64,000 nucleotides of DNA from Exiguobacterium sp. J17977. Lineage in GTDB: Bacteria > Bacillota > Bacilli > Exiguobacteriales > Exiguobacteriaceae. The stretch is from NCBI RefSeq assembly GCF_018616375.1, contig NZ_JAEQBB010000002.1, forward strand, positions 186,001-250,000. Direction: 5' to 3'. The notes under the pieces are model-generated. The model was not told the origin of the DNA, made no database searches, and worked only from the letters and a program-made list of their open reading frames with translations. A program made the position numbers and the translations under genes. Every line of letters begins with the position of its first letter. The stretch's first letter is position 1. Below are positions 24,733 to 34,431 of the stretch, piece by piece.

Positions 24733-25658
24733 GCAGTCACCTCACAAGCTTGTAATCCGCGCGCGAGCGCGTCCCGGTCGAGATTCTTCCCGATCCAAAC
24801 GAAGACGGAGCGCGAGTCGTCGCTCGGTTCGTTCGCGAACGTCGCCCCCATCAGTTGATTCGTCGCTTGGACGACGAATTTTGATGTTTCTCCATCTAAT
24901 CGGACAATCGCCTTCAAGCGATAGACATCATCTTCATAGTGCATGAGCACTTCTCGGACGTATTGCGTGACACGTTCCCGTTTGAGCGGTACGTCCGTCG
25001 TGAGCGTGATGGCCCGAAGCGATGAGACCGAGGAGTGACCGGCCGTCAGTCGACCGAGGAGCTGTTCGTCGACTCGTGAGAGCTGGAACGTATTCTCGGT
25101 CAGGTCATAGTCGCCGACCGTCTGCACCGTCTCGATGACTCGAACGGTCGGATTCAGCGCGTGAATCCGCTCATGCGCCTGTTTGAGCGCATCCGCATCG
25201 ACGAGGTCGACTTTATTCAATAAAATCACGTCAGCATAGGCAATTTGATGGATTCCTTCTATAAACAGCTCGCGGTCCAGTTGACTGGCATCGACGACCG
25301 TCAATATCGCCGTCAGCTTGAAGCGCGTGCGCAAATAGTCGTCATAATAAATCGTCTGAATGATTGGCGCCGGGTCGGCCACACCAGTCGTCTCGATGAC
25401 GATGCGGTCGAACGTATCCTTCGATGCGAGCTGATAGAACGTCTTGCTCAAATCGCTTTGAATCGAGCAACAGATGCAACCATTCGACAGCTCGATCTGC
25501 TCTTGGTCCATCTTGACGATTAACTGTTCGTCGATATTCACCGATCCGAGCTCGTTGACGATGACGAGCAGCCGCTCGTCCGTCGCTTCTAGCAAGCGAT
25601 TCATATAGGTCGTTTTTCCGGCGCCTAAAAAACCGGTCACCAATTGCACGGGAATCAT
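24729..25658 (-). CDS. CobW/COG0523 GTP-binding metallochaperone
   Basis: A 309-residue G3E GTPase. The P-loop GFLGAGKTT is at residues 9-17, the metal-binding CxCC motif at C61-C64 (NGCICCSI), a Walker B-like IVIETTGVADP follows, and LLNKVDLVD is the guanine-specificity motif near 150. A smaller C-terminal CobW domain completes it. These proteins deliver zinc or other metals to client enzymes, and bacterial zinc-stress members are Zur-controlled, but no Zur box was recognised here. The ATG at 25658 has GAGGTG six bases upstream and is preferred over the GTG three codons earlier. Confidence 0.88.
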   Translation of the reverse strand: MIPVQLVTGFLGAGKTTYMNRLLEATDERLLVIVNELGSVNIDEQLIVKMDQEQIELSNGCICCSIQSDLSKTFYQLASKDTFDRIVIETTGVADPAPIIQTIYYDDYLRTRFKLTAILTVVDASQLDRELFIEGIHQIAYADVILLNKVDLVDADALKQAHERIHALNPTVRVIETVQTVGDYDLTENTFQLSRVDEQLLGRLTAGHSSVSSLRAITLTTDVPLKRERVTQYVREVLMHYEDDVYRLKAIVRLDGETSKFVVQATNQLMGATFANEPSDDSRSVFVWIGKNLDRDALARGLQACEVTA

Positions 25659-25673
25659 GTACTGCACCTCACC

Positions 25674-26852
25674 TTATAAATTTTCGTGGACCCGCGCCCA
25701 TTTCTCATAGCGCGCATCCAGCAAGTCGATCAAATGTAGCATCCACGCCTCTGTCGTGACCGGTAACACGCTTGAACCCCACTCGCGTTTGCCGTGGTGA
25801 GATAAAATCATGTGCCAAATCCGGTGATGGGCGTCGAGCGGCAACGTGACGCTTGCGGCTTGTTGACTCTTCTCGAACAATAGTCCGCCGTACGGCATAT
25901 GTCCAATCAAGCTTCCCAACGGATTGATTGAGATTCCGGTCGTTTCACTCGTGCCGTTGACCGAGAACAGTTGCTCGAACCGGTTCGGGGACGACAGCAA
26001 ATGGCTGTATTCGAACAGCTTGCCGATATCATGGAATAAAATCCCGAGGGCGAGCTCGTCCCAGCGGAGCGGCTCTTTCAATTCGGCGATGGCCTCGCAG
26101 GCCGCATAAAGCGACTCGAACGTGCCGCGGAACGCCTGTTCAACTTTTACACCGTTCATCGTATTCCATACGTCTACTTTGTGCAACTGCTCGGCTTCTT
26201 TGATGACCCGGAACGCCATCGCCAAATAGTCGTCCTGTTCTTGGATGCGATAGCCGAGTCGAAGCATACAGACCGTATGCTTTAACAGACCGCCGACATA
26301 GTTATGATGATGATACAGCGCGGCCGGTGCAAGGACGAAATCGTCCCAATAGCGGTCGAGGAGTGACATCGCGATCGCTTGATAGTCAGGCGAGAGCGTC
26401 GACAGAATCGCGAACAGTTCGTCGGCGTATTGTTCCATCGTCTCGTCTCCGGGAAGACCTGGCAACAACGATACCGCTTCGTCCCGGGCAATCGGTTTAG
26501 CCCGGTCAATCGTAATCGACTTGGCGCCGTCCGGTTTTGGATAGACGTCGATTTTTCCTTCGAGCTCGATGACGCCTGACTCGTAAATCGGTAACAGCTG
26601 CTCTTCGTTGCCACGCAACCACTGCTTGGCACGGATGAGTCCGCTCGATGTCGTCAGATTCAGTTGCAACCATTTTGCACCCGATTTGCCTTCTTTCACT
26701 TCGACCGTACTGACGAGCGCTTTCGTCTGGACCGGTGTCCCGTCCGCGAGGTCAGTCAATCGCGTCGACGCTTTCTCGACGGTCGGGAGTTGGAACCGAG
26801 TCTGGTCGAAGCCGCTCCCCTTTATCGAATCAATCTGTTGATAATAGTTCAT
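25674..26852 (-). CDS. OB-fold/HD-domain 3'-5' exoribonuclease, YhaM-like
   Basis: A 392-residue protein with an N-terminal OB-type nucleic-acid-binding domain (about 20-110) and a C-terminal HD phosphohydrolase domain. HD residues are visible in HHHNYVGGLLKHTVCM (about 183-198) and LALGILFHDIGKLFEYS, with a later HHRIWHMILSHHG. This is the architecture of Bacillus YhaM, which trims RNA or single-stranded DNA from the 3' end. It is longer than YhaM (about 314 residues), so it is a relative and perhaps not the orthologue. The ATG at 26852 follows AAGGAGGG. It heads a four-gene operon. Confidence 0.78.
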   Translation of the reverse strand: MNYYQQIDSIKGSGFDQTRFQLPTVEKASTRLTDLADGTPVQTKALVSTVEVKEGKSGAKWLQLNLTTSSGLIRAKQWLRGNEEQLLPIYESGVIELEGKIDVYPKPDGAKSITIDRAKPIARDEAVSLLPGLPGDETMEQYADELFAILSTLSPDYQAIAMSLLDRYWDDFVLAPAALYHHHNYVGGLLKHTVCMLRLGYRIQEQDDYLAMAFRVIKEAEQLHKVDVWNTMNGVKVEQAFRGTFESLYAACEAIAELKEPLRWDELALGILFHDIGKLFEYSHLLSSPNRFEQLFSVNGTSETTGISINPLGSLIGHMPYGGLLFEKSQQAASVTLPLDAHHRIWHMILSHHGKREWGSSVLPVTTEAWMLHLIDLLDARYEKWARVHENL

Positions 26853-26950
26853 ATATAATGCCCTCCTTCTTCTCTTTGCCCATTGTATCGTGTTTTCCAC
26901 TTCGAGGCGAACATACTTTCGTTATAGGTCAGGAAGATTGCTAAATTATA

Positions 26951-26979
26951 TTGAAAGCGCTTACTATAATTGATACGAT
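26951..26979 (+). promoter_or_regulatory. Promoter with overlapping cre (26952-26965) for the 170-residue protein
   Basis: TTGAAA (26951-26956), a 17-bp spacer and TACGAT (26974-26979) form a promoter; a TATAAT at 26965-26970 is an alternative -10. TGAAAGCGCTTACT overlaps the -35 and fits cre at all but the last base, so CcpA binding should exclude RNA polymerase. Confidence 0.6.
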
Positions 26980-27008
26980 TAAGACAGCCAGATAAAGGGG
27001 GAACTCAC

Positions 27009-27521
27009 ATGATTTCATTGGTAGATACGTACGAACGGTTGATCGCAACAGGGGAAGCGACACGTTACGCAACAGCGCACTCAACAATTGATAGCATTTT
27101 ACAGGCATCGGCTTGCCCGGTCTCACATCACGAACTCGTGGCGGCGGTGTCGGGACATGCCGGGAATCCATATACGCCGGACCAACTCGTCGACTCGGTC
27201 ATCGAGCATGAGATGAAAGGCGCAATGGCCGTCCTCGTCGTCGCCGGTTATCCGATCCAAACACCGCTCGCAAAGGCCGTCGTCTTATCGGCATTCGCCC
27301 GGACGAACCGGATGAATATCGAGAAACTGAAAGAACTAGGTCATGCCGACCTGCTCGTGCGCATCCAGTCGGCCGAACGGTCATGGAAGCGGACGTATAC
27401 ACACTTATTCCGCTCGGCCCCGAGTCAGCTCTGTGACCAACTCGACTCACTTCTCGGCGGCTGTGCCGTCCATCGTGTGCTCGAGGCCATCGATTTCGAC
27501 CCGAACGTCAAAACGGCATAA
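27009..27521 (+). CDS. Uncharacterised 170-residue soluble protein under catabolite control
   Basis: I do not recognise this protein. It begins MISLVDTYERLIATGEATRY, is predicted mostly helical and soluble, and has no signal peptide, membrane segment or clear catalytic motif. Two cysteines (near residues 37 and 156) and a histidine-rich SHHEL segment are notable. The ATG at 27009 follows AAAGGGG and is preferred over an earlier in-frame ATG at 26970 that lies inside the promoter. It is transcribed alone between a promoter overlapped by a near-perfect cre and a perfect palindromic terminator, so it is probably made when preferred sugars are absent. Confidence 0.7.
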   Translation: MISLVDTYERLIATGEATRYATAHSTIDSILQASACPVSHHELVAAVSGHAGNPYTPDQLVDSVIEHEMKGAMAVLVVAGYPIQTPLAKAVVLSAFARTNRMNIEKLKELGHADLLVRIQSAERSWKRTYTHLFRSAPSQLCDQLDSLLGGCAVHRVLEAIDFDPNVKTA

Positions 27522-27555
27522 AGAAAGAGCGGTCCCCGGGCCGCTCTTTCTTTAT
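27518..27555. terminator. Bidirectional terminator between the 170-residue gene and hfq
   Basis: A near-perfect palindrome: ataaagaaagagcgg and its complement flank a short centre, with A and T runs on both sides. Confidence 0.92.
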
Positions 27556-27563
27556 GCTTTCAA

Positions 27564-27812
27564 TTATCCTTCTGTCACTTCGACCGCTTCCGGTTCGAAC
27601 AACGTGACGTTCCGTGCTGGTGAGAACGTTGAAATCGCATGCTTATAAATCAACTGTTGGCGCCCTTCCGATTCGACGATGACCGTGAAGTTGTCAAACG
27701 ATTTGATGACTCCCCGAATTTGAAACCCGCTGACTAAAAACACGGTCGTCGGCACCATTTCTTTACGTAATTGATTCAAAAAATGGTCTTGAATGTTATA
27801 GCTAGCCTTCAT
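27564..27812 (-). CDS. hfq: RNA chaperone Hfq
   Basis: An 82-residue Sm-like protein that forms a hexameric ring and binds A- and U-rich RNA. The Sm1 region includes '[24 protein letters not shown]' and the Sm2 signature is [10 protein letters not shown] (residues 57-66). It lies 12 bp downstream of miaA on the same strand, the widely conserved miaA-hfq order, and ends in a strong terminator. The glutamate-rich tail is short, as in other Gram-positive members. Confidence 0.97.
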   Translation of the reverse strand: MKASYNIQDHFLNQLRKEMVPTTVFLVSGFQIRGVIKSFDNFTVIVESEGRQQLIYKHAISTFSPARNVTLFEPEAVEVTEG

Positions 27813-27824
27813 GTTGCATTCCCC

Positions 27825-28775
27825 CTAGTCTATGTCTCTTTGAAATAATCGGAATTTTCGAAAAAACTCCTCAACTTCATCATAAATATTTTGATACGAT
27901 AGTTCAAATGATTTTCGTCCCATATCGACCCAAATCCCATTAAATTGATGCCGGAACCATGTCAATTGACGTTTTGCGAACTTGCGCGTGTGCTGTTTGA
28001 GCGTCTCGGTCATCTGTTCCCGTGTCATCAAGCCATCCAGATACGGGACGACTTCTTTGTAACCGATGGCGCGCATCGCTTGCGTGTCCCGGTAACCGGC
28101 CGCGAGCAAGCGTTCGACTTCCTCGATGAGACCTGCTTCGAGCATCAAATCGACACGATGGTTGATACGCGAGTAGAGCACGTCCCGGTCCGCATGCAAG
28201 ACGAACAATTGATAGGCGTAATGCTCCGACGGGAGGCTGTCCATCGCCTGGGCGTCGCCTTGGAGCGCGACTTCAAGTGCCCGGATGACGCGGCGGACGT
28301 TATTCGGATGAATGCTCTCGGCACGTTTTGGGTCGAGTGACTGCAGGCGCGCATGCAGCGCTTCAGGCCCGTCCGTCTCCGCCTCTAATTCGAGCGCCTC
28401 ACGTAATTCGTGATTGACCGGTCGTTCCGTGAACTCGTAATCATATAGAATCGCACGGATGTAGAGACCCGTCCCGCCGACTAGAATCGGCAATTTCCCG
28501 CGCGCATAAATGTCATCGATCGCCGCCCGGGCCAACGTTTGGAATGTAGCGACGCTCATCGCCTCGTCCGGGTCGCATATATCAATCAAATGATGCGGAA
28601 TCCCTTCCGCTTCCTCGACCGTCACTTTCGCCGAACCGATATCCATGCCGCGGTACACTTGGACCGAATCGCCCGATACGATTTCCCCGTTGAACGCTTT
28701 GGCGAGCTCAATCCCGGTCTTCGTCTTCCCGACAGCCGTCGGTCCGACGAGGACGATGACTGGTGTCTTTTCCAT
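27825..28775 (-). CDS. miaA: tRNA dimethylallyltransferase
   Basis: This 316-residue enzyme transfers a dimethylallyl group to A37 of tRNAs reading UNN codons. The P-loop GPTAVGKT is at residues 11-18, followed by GDSVQVYRGMDIGSAKV with the catalytic Asp, the LVGGTGLYIRA motif and KRQLTWFRHQF near the C terminus. The ATG at 28775 has GAGGAG eight bases upstream; a GTG three codons earlier is less likely. It follows a 31-residue membrane protein gene and precedes hfq, apparently in one operon. Confidence 0.95.
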   Translation of the reverse strand: MEKTPVIVLVGPTAVGKTKTGIELAKAFNGEIVSGDSVQVYRGMDIGSAKVTVEEAEGIPHHLIDICDPDEAMSVATFQTLARAAIDDIYARGKLPILVGGTGLYIRAILYDYEFTERPVNHELREALELEAETDGPEALHARLQSLDPKRAESIHPNNVRRVIRALEVALQGDAQAMDSLPSEHYAYQLFVLHADRDVLYSRINHRVDLMLEAGLIEEVERLLAAGYRDTQAMRAIGYKEVVPYLDGLMTREQMTETLKQHTRKFAKRQLTWFRHQFNGIWVDMGRKSFELSYQNIYDEVEEFFRKFRLFQRDID

Positions 28776-28823
28776 CCTTGTCACTCCTCAAACGAAAGAC
28801 CGTCCCTTAAAGGAAACGGTCCG

Positions 28824-28919
28824 TTAAATTCTCCTCTTAATTGTATCATCAAACACGACCGCAAACAGCATCCATCCGCATAATAATAGTCCCATCAGTA
28901 AAATTAAGCCGTCACTCAT
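28824..28919 (-). CDS. Small single-pass membrane protein, 31 residues, upstream of miaA
   Basis: An open frame of 31 codons from ATG at 28919, with AAAGGAGG nine bases upstream. The peptide begins MSDGLILLMGLLLCGWMLF, continues AVVFDDTIK and ends RRI: one hydrophobic helix of about 20 residues, then a charged cytoplasmic-type tail. It lies 48 bp upstream of miaA on the same strand with no terminator between, so it would be the first gene of a miaA-hfq operon. The family is not recognised. Confidence 0.62.
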   Translation of the reverse strand: MSDGLILLMGLLLCGWMLFAVVFDDTIKRRI

Positions 28920-28984
28920 CCGAGGTCGCCTCCTTTTATGTACCTCTTTCCCATTTTTCACATTTTAGACACAAATGAATGCGC

Positions 28985-29015
28985 AAAAAAACGACGCTCC
29001 CATAGGAGCATCGTT
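28985..29015 (-). terminator. Terminator of the UreI/AmiS-like gene
   Basis: CGATGCTCC and GGGAGCGTCG pair around a short loop, followed by seven T residues on the minus strand. Confidence 0.88.
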
Positions 29016-29614
29016 CATTGTGTCACTTCTACTAATCGGCGTTGGCGCCACATCGTCAATCCGAAATAGAGGATTGCCGTGCCGCTCGCGGCCCACCACA
29101 TAACGCTGTAGAGCGGCGTCATCAAGTTGGCAAGGCCGAACAGTGCCGGAATGATTAACGTCAACCAGGCGAGCACGAAGGCGACCCGGGCCGTCAACCC
29201 GTCAATCTGGCGTCCGAGGCCCATCCCCATGAAGAACAGTCCCCACAAGAGCGACCAGAATAACCATGTGACTGCGCCCATCATATCGCCTGTCGTGAAT
29301 GCGATCACCGCATAGAAGACGGCCGAAATCGATACGAACAGCGAGAACCATCCGACGCCCCGGCCGTCCAAATCGAACAGGAACGTCACACCGACGTACA
29401 AATACGTGAACGCGAACAAGTAGATGCTCGCATACCCGAACATCTCCGCCGGACTCGCCCCGACGACGAGCCACGTTGCGATGAACGTCTGCAATAGTCC
29501 AGTGAAAAGACTAAACACACCCGCACTCTTGACGTCCACTTTTCCAAATAAAACGAGGCTGTTGATGAACAACGCCACGCCTCCAAATAATAAACTGATA
29601 TTCCCCACACTCAT
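29015..29614 (-). CDS. AmiS/UreI family channel protein
   Basis: A 199-residue protein with six membrane helices and the AmiS/UreI layout: an N-terminal 'GNISLLFGGVALFINSLVLFG' helix, a second helix with the conserved 'TGLLQTFIATWL', and later aromatic pore residues in TWLFWSLLWGLFF. Relatives conduct urea (UreI of Helicobacter) or short-chain amides (AmiS). No urease or amidase gene lies in the window, so the substrate is open. It is expressed from a promoter whose spacer contains a cre-like palindrome and ends at its own terminator. Confidence 0.85.
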   Translation of the reverse strand: MSVGNISLLFGGVALFINSLVLFGKVDVKSAGVFSLFTGLLQTFIATWLVVGASPAEMFGYASIYLFAFTYLYVGVTFLFDLDGRGVGWFSLFVSISAVFYAVIAFTTGDMMGAVTWLFWSLLWGLFFMGMGLGRQIDGLTARVAFVLAWLTLIIPALFGLANLMTPLYSVMWWAASGTAILYFGLTMWRQRRLVEVTQ

Positions 29615-29658
29615 TGCTCCTTCATACAGATGTCTGACGTCTAATTTTATCTACGTCC

Positions 29659-29687
29659 ACTGTAACGTGAATTCGCTTTCAGTGCAA
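29659..29687 (-). promoter_or_regulatory. Promoter of the UreI/AmiS-like gene with cre in the spacer (29668-29681)
   Basis: On the minus strand: TTGCAC (29687-29682), a 17-bp spacer and TACAGT (29664-29659). The spacer holds TGAAAGCGAATTCA, a cre with one mismatch, positioned to block RNA polymerase. Confidence 0.6.
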
Positions 29688-29721
29688 GTGGGGAAATGGA
29701 CGTTCACGGACTCGACAAACG

Positions 29722-30582
29722 TTATTCGTTTTCGAGCGTCGCAATCGCCTCGTCGATGCGTTCCTGTTCGTCTTCGGTGAACGTCGGGAATTGTGGATCG
29801 ATGTCTTCTAACACGTCAATCATGACTGTCGAGACGATATAACGGGCGTACCAGTCGTCGTCTGCCGGAAGGACATACCACGGGGAGCGTTTCGTCGCTG
29901 TGTTCGATAACATGTCCTCAAAGATGGCTTGATAATCATCCCAATGCTTTCGTTCCTCGACGTCGCTGAACGAGAACTCCCAATTCTTGCTTGGATCTTT
30001 CAATCGTTCGAGCAAGCGGTCCCGCTGTACTTCCTTCGAGACGTTAAAAAAGAACTTGATGACCGCAAAACCGTTCTCATATAAATATTGCTCAAAATCG
30101 TTGATTTGACGATAGCGGACTTTCCATACCGACTTTTTGTCTTCGTCGTCCGGGATGACCTCTTCTCCGAGCAGGTCATGGACGCGCGGGGCGATCACTT
30201 CCTCATAATGGGAACGATTCAAGATGCCGACCTGACCGCGTTCCGGCATGAGGTCATGCATCCGCCAGAGATAGTCATGTTTCTTTTCTGTATCCGATGG
30301 TTTTTGGAACGCATTCGTCTTTAACCCTTGCGCGTTCAAATTCGAGAAGATGTAACTGATTGCCTCATCTTTACCACCCGCATCGAGCGCCTGTAAGACG
30401 ACGACGACACCCCTTTTGGCTTCGGCATATAATTTCCAATGCAATTCTTTCAACCTTTTGACACTCTCCGGAATCAGCTCGTTTTGCAACGTGTCGTCCG
30501 ATGGGCGGTCTTTGACCGTGGTCGGGTAATCTTCCAGGCGAATCCCGTTTTTATGGTCAATGCGAAACGATTGAATGTCCAT
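29722..30582 (-). CDS. Polyphosphate kinase 2 family protein
   Basis: A 286-residue PPK2 enzyme that moves phosphate between polyphosphate and nucleotides in the cytoplasm. Walker A is ALDAGGKD (residues 65-72) and Walker B appears in VGILNRSHYEE near 118-128; the lid region includes 'RDRLLERLKDPSKNWEFS'. It is a single-domain protein of the size seen in class I and III PPK2, which phosphorylate NDP or both NMP and NDP; the class cannot be fixed by eye. No ppk1 or ppx lies nearby. Confidence 0.88.
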   Translation of the reverse strand: MDIQSFRIDHKNGIRLEDYPTTVKDRPSDDTLQNELIPESVKRLKELHWKLYAEAKRGVVVVLQALDAGGKDEAISYIFSNLNAQGLKTNAFQKPSDTEKKHDYLWRMHDLMPERGQVGILNRSHYEEVIAPRVHDLLGEEVIPDDEDKKSVWKVRYRQINDFEQYLYENGFAVIKFFFNVSKEVQRDRLLERLKDPSKNWEFSFSDVEERKHWDDYQAIFEDMLSNTATKRSPWYVLPADDDWYARYIVSTVMIDVLEDIDPQFPTFTEDEQERIDEAIATLENE

Positions 30583-30651
30583 ATGTCCTCCTTGATTGCG
30601 ACAATTTTTACGTACAATCCGTATTTACCCTATTCTTTCAAAAAATAGCGA

Positions 30652-30685
30652 CAAAAAAATCCTTTCCGCCGAAGCGAAAAGGATT
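30652..30685 (-). terminator. Terminator of the M4 protease gene
   Basis: AATCCTTTTCGC pairs with the GCGGAAAGGATT side, followed by seven T residues on the minus strand. Confidence 0.88.
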
Positions 30686-30694
30686 GGATCACGC

Positions 30695-32257
<1,563 letters not shown>

Positions 32258-32365
32258 TTACATAGTTTCCCACAATCAAGATATCCAACTATCTAATTAT
32301 TTTGACAATTCAAATTATTAAGACATTTGTCCTACTCGAGAGCTCCTTGTAGTCATTTCAACCTT

Positions 32366-32396
32366 ACAAAAAAAGCGTCACCGTGGAAGGTGACGC
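32366..32396 (-). terminator. Terminator of the second ABC exporter operon
   Basis: gcgtcacc pairs with ggtgacgc around a five- to six-base loop, with seven T residues on the minus strand. Confidence 0.9.
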
Positions 32397-32402
32397 CCGT
32401 CA

Positions 32403-33401
32403 TCAATAGACATCTTTTTGTGTGAAATGGTAGAACGCATACGCGAGAGCTGCTAGCGACCAGACAAGTATGACGATGAGCGAGAACGGTAATGTCATCC
32501 CCTCGATTGGTGGGGCTTGCCCCTCGAGATAGGTATGAAGACCGAAGTTGACGTTCACCAAGTATTTCGAGCTGTCCCAATTTGACCCGAGCGACGTGAG
32601 CAGCGGTCCTGAGATCAGGACGGCCATCATAATTCCGATCCCGGTCGCCGTGTTTTTGACGATGACCGAAATCATGAGCGCGATCGTCCCCACGGCCGCG
32701 ACGACGAACCAGGATAGGCCGACCGACATGAGCAAATATTGCCACATCGGCAGCGTATGGACGAAGTCGGTCGAGAACGTCCCGGTCGCCGAGGCTTGGA
32801 ACCCCGTCAAAATCGGGGCGGTCCAACCGTCCCAGCCGAGTACGATGCCGGAGATGGCATAGCTGACAAGTGCCGTGATGAAGATGAGAATCGACGTGTA
32901 AAGCAGCGTCGTCATCCATTTGGCAAGTAAAATCTTAAAGCGCCGGACCGGACGGGACAACAGCGTCTTGATTGTGCCGTCATTATGTTCGCCGCTGACG
33001 ATATCCGCCATCAGGACGATGATGAAGAGTGGGAGCACGAGCGTCGTCCCTTGCGAGAAGAAGACACGCATGAACGTCGGCGCCCCAGGGTAGTTCGGGT
33101 TAATATCATTATCTAAGTAGTATTGATTCTGTTGCACCTGGAACTCCAAAATTTGACGGAACTCGTCCTGCACGTTCGCCGAGGCGAGCCGGTTTTGCGT
33201 ATCGACGATCTCTTGCTGTAAATCGACACGCCAGTCGATTGTCCCTTGTTCTTCCCGTTGTTTCTCGATTTGCCGGTAGTTGGCATACGTGAACATCGAG
33301 ACGAGCACGATGAGGATGATTGACACGACGAGCAGCCGACGTTTCTTATGAATCTTTAACACTTCGTTCCGGATGAGGCCAAGGATTGACGGATTAGACA
33401 A
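32403..33401 (-). CDS. ABC-2 family transporter permease
   Basis: A membrane protein of about 332 residues with six hydrophobic segments. A first helix (about 20-40) precedes a long outside loop of roughly 90 mainly polar residues rich in Gln and Asn, then five helices. This is the NatB/GldA-neighbour type of ABC-2 permease. A TTG at 33401 has GGGGGTGA at good spacing; GTG at 33410 is the alternative and overlaps more of the ATPase gene. It is coupled to the ATP-binding gene upstream by this overlap. The substrate is unknown. Confidence 0.82.
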   Translation of the reverse strand: MSNPSILGLIRNEVLKIHKKRRLLVVSIILIVLVSMFTYANYRQIEKQREEQGTIDWRVDLQQEIVDTQNRLASANVQDEFRQILEFQVQQNQYYLDNDINPNYPGAPTFMRVFFSQGTTLVLPLFIIVLMADIVSGEHNDGTIKTLLSRPVRRFKILLAKWMTTLLYTSILIFITALVSYAISGIVLGWDGWTAPILTGFQASATGTFSTDFVHTLPMWQYLLMSVGLSWFVVAAVGTIALMISVIVKNTATGIGIMMAVLISGPLLTSLGSNWDSSKYLVNVNFGLHTYLEGQAPPIEGMTLPFSLIVILVWSLAALAYAFYHFTQKDVY

Positions 33402-34314
33402 TGTGGTCACCCCCGGTCAATGAGATAAACAGTTCTTCGAGCGTCTGGACGCGTCGTTCGAGACCGAACACGTCGACGCCGCGATCGAGCAAATAGCGGT
33501 TCAAGCGGGCCGTGTCTTCTAAATTCATCGACACCCGAATCGTCCGTTCGTCGACGACGTCGGCATGATCAATCGATTCGAATCCGCGGATGATTGGCAA
33601 AACTTCAAAACTGTCGGCCACATGGACATCGACCGTCGACGCCAACTCATGAATCAGTTCTTCGACCGTCCCAACTTTCACGATTTTCCCGCGCGACATG
33701 ATGGCGACGCGGTCCGCGAGCAGTTCAATCTCGGCCAAGATGTGGCTCGAGACGAGGACGCTCAGTCCTGTCTCTTCGACGAGACGGCGGATGAAGAGTC
33801 GAAGGTCACGAATCCCCATCGGGTCGAGCCCGTTCGTCGGCTCATCGAGAATCAAGACACGCGGATTGTTCAGCATGGCCTGGGCGATGCCGAGCCGTTG
33901 CCGCATCCCAAGCGAATACGTCTTCACTTTATCATCGATTCGTGCCGTCAAGTCGACGAGATCAATCACTTCTTGAATCCGGGCCTCATCGACCCCAGGC
34001 AACATTCGCGCGAAGGCGTTCAAGTTCTCACGCCCGCTCATGAACTTGTACAGTTCCGGATTTTCAACGATGGCGCCGATTTGATTCATCGCCTGAACGA
34101 ATTGACGTTCGACGCTGAACCCACAAATCGAGACGGTCCCGTTCGTCGGCTTAATCAATCCGACAATCATCCGAATCGTCGTCGTTTTGCCGGCCCCGTT
34201 CGGTCCTAAGAAGCCGAACACTTCCCCGGGGAACACATCGAACGAGATGTCATCGATGATCGTTTTCTTACCGATTACTTTTGTCAAATGGTCTATTTTC
34301 AATGTTGGTTGCAT
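33394..34314 (-). CDS. ABC transporter ATP-binding protein
   Basis: A 306-residue ATPase: Walker A GPNGAGKTT near residue 40, signature TYSLGMRQRLG near 134, Walker B VLILDEPTNGLD near 155 and the switch His in VSSHILAE. The C-terminal 80 residues are the DUF4162-like extension found in bacitracin- or lantibiotic-type exporters, including a 'RYLLDRGVDVFGLERRVQTLEELF' tail. ATGs at 34317 and 34314 both follow GGAGAGGTGAG; the second gives better spacing. Stop and permease start overlap. Confidence 0.88.
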   Translation of the reverse strand: MQPTLKIDHLTKVIGKKTIIDDISFDVFPGEVFGFLGPNGAGKTTTIRMIVGLIKPTNGTVSICGFSVERQFVQAMNQIGAIVENPELYKFMSGRENLNAFARMLPGVDEARIQEVIDLVDLTARIDDKVKTYSLGMRQRLGIAQAMLNNPRVLILDEPTNGLDPMGIRDLRLFIRRLVEETGLSVLVSSHILAEIELLADRVAIMSRGKIVKVGTVEELIHELASTVDVHVADSFEVLPIIRGFESIDHADVVDERTIRVSMNLEDTARLNRYLLDRGVDVFGLERRVQTLEELFISLTGGDHIV

Positions 34315-34431
34315 CATCTCACCTCTCCTACATTCTATCGGACTCAATCGCATCTGTCCTATTCGAACATTCACATAGGGCAGGTTCAAACTTATTTGAT
34401 ATGATAGTTCTATAGAAAGTGAGGTCATCAC

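Noticed and set aside
32295-32319. AT-rich inverted repeat upstream of the M4 protease as an operator
   Set aside because: Symmetry breaks at several central positions; it is not better than expected in such AT-rich DNA.
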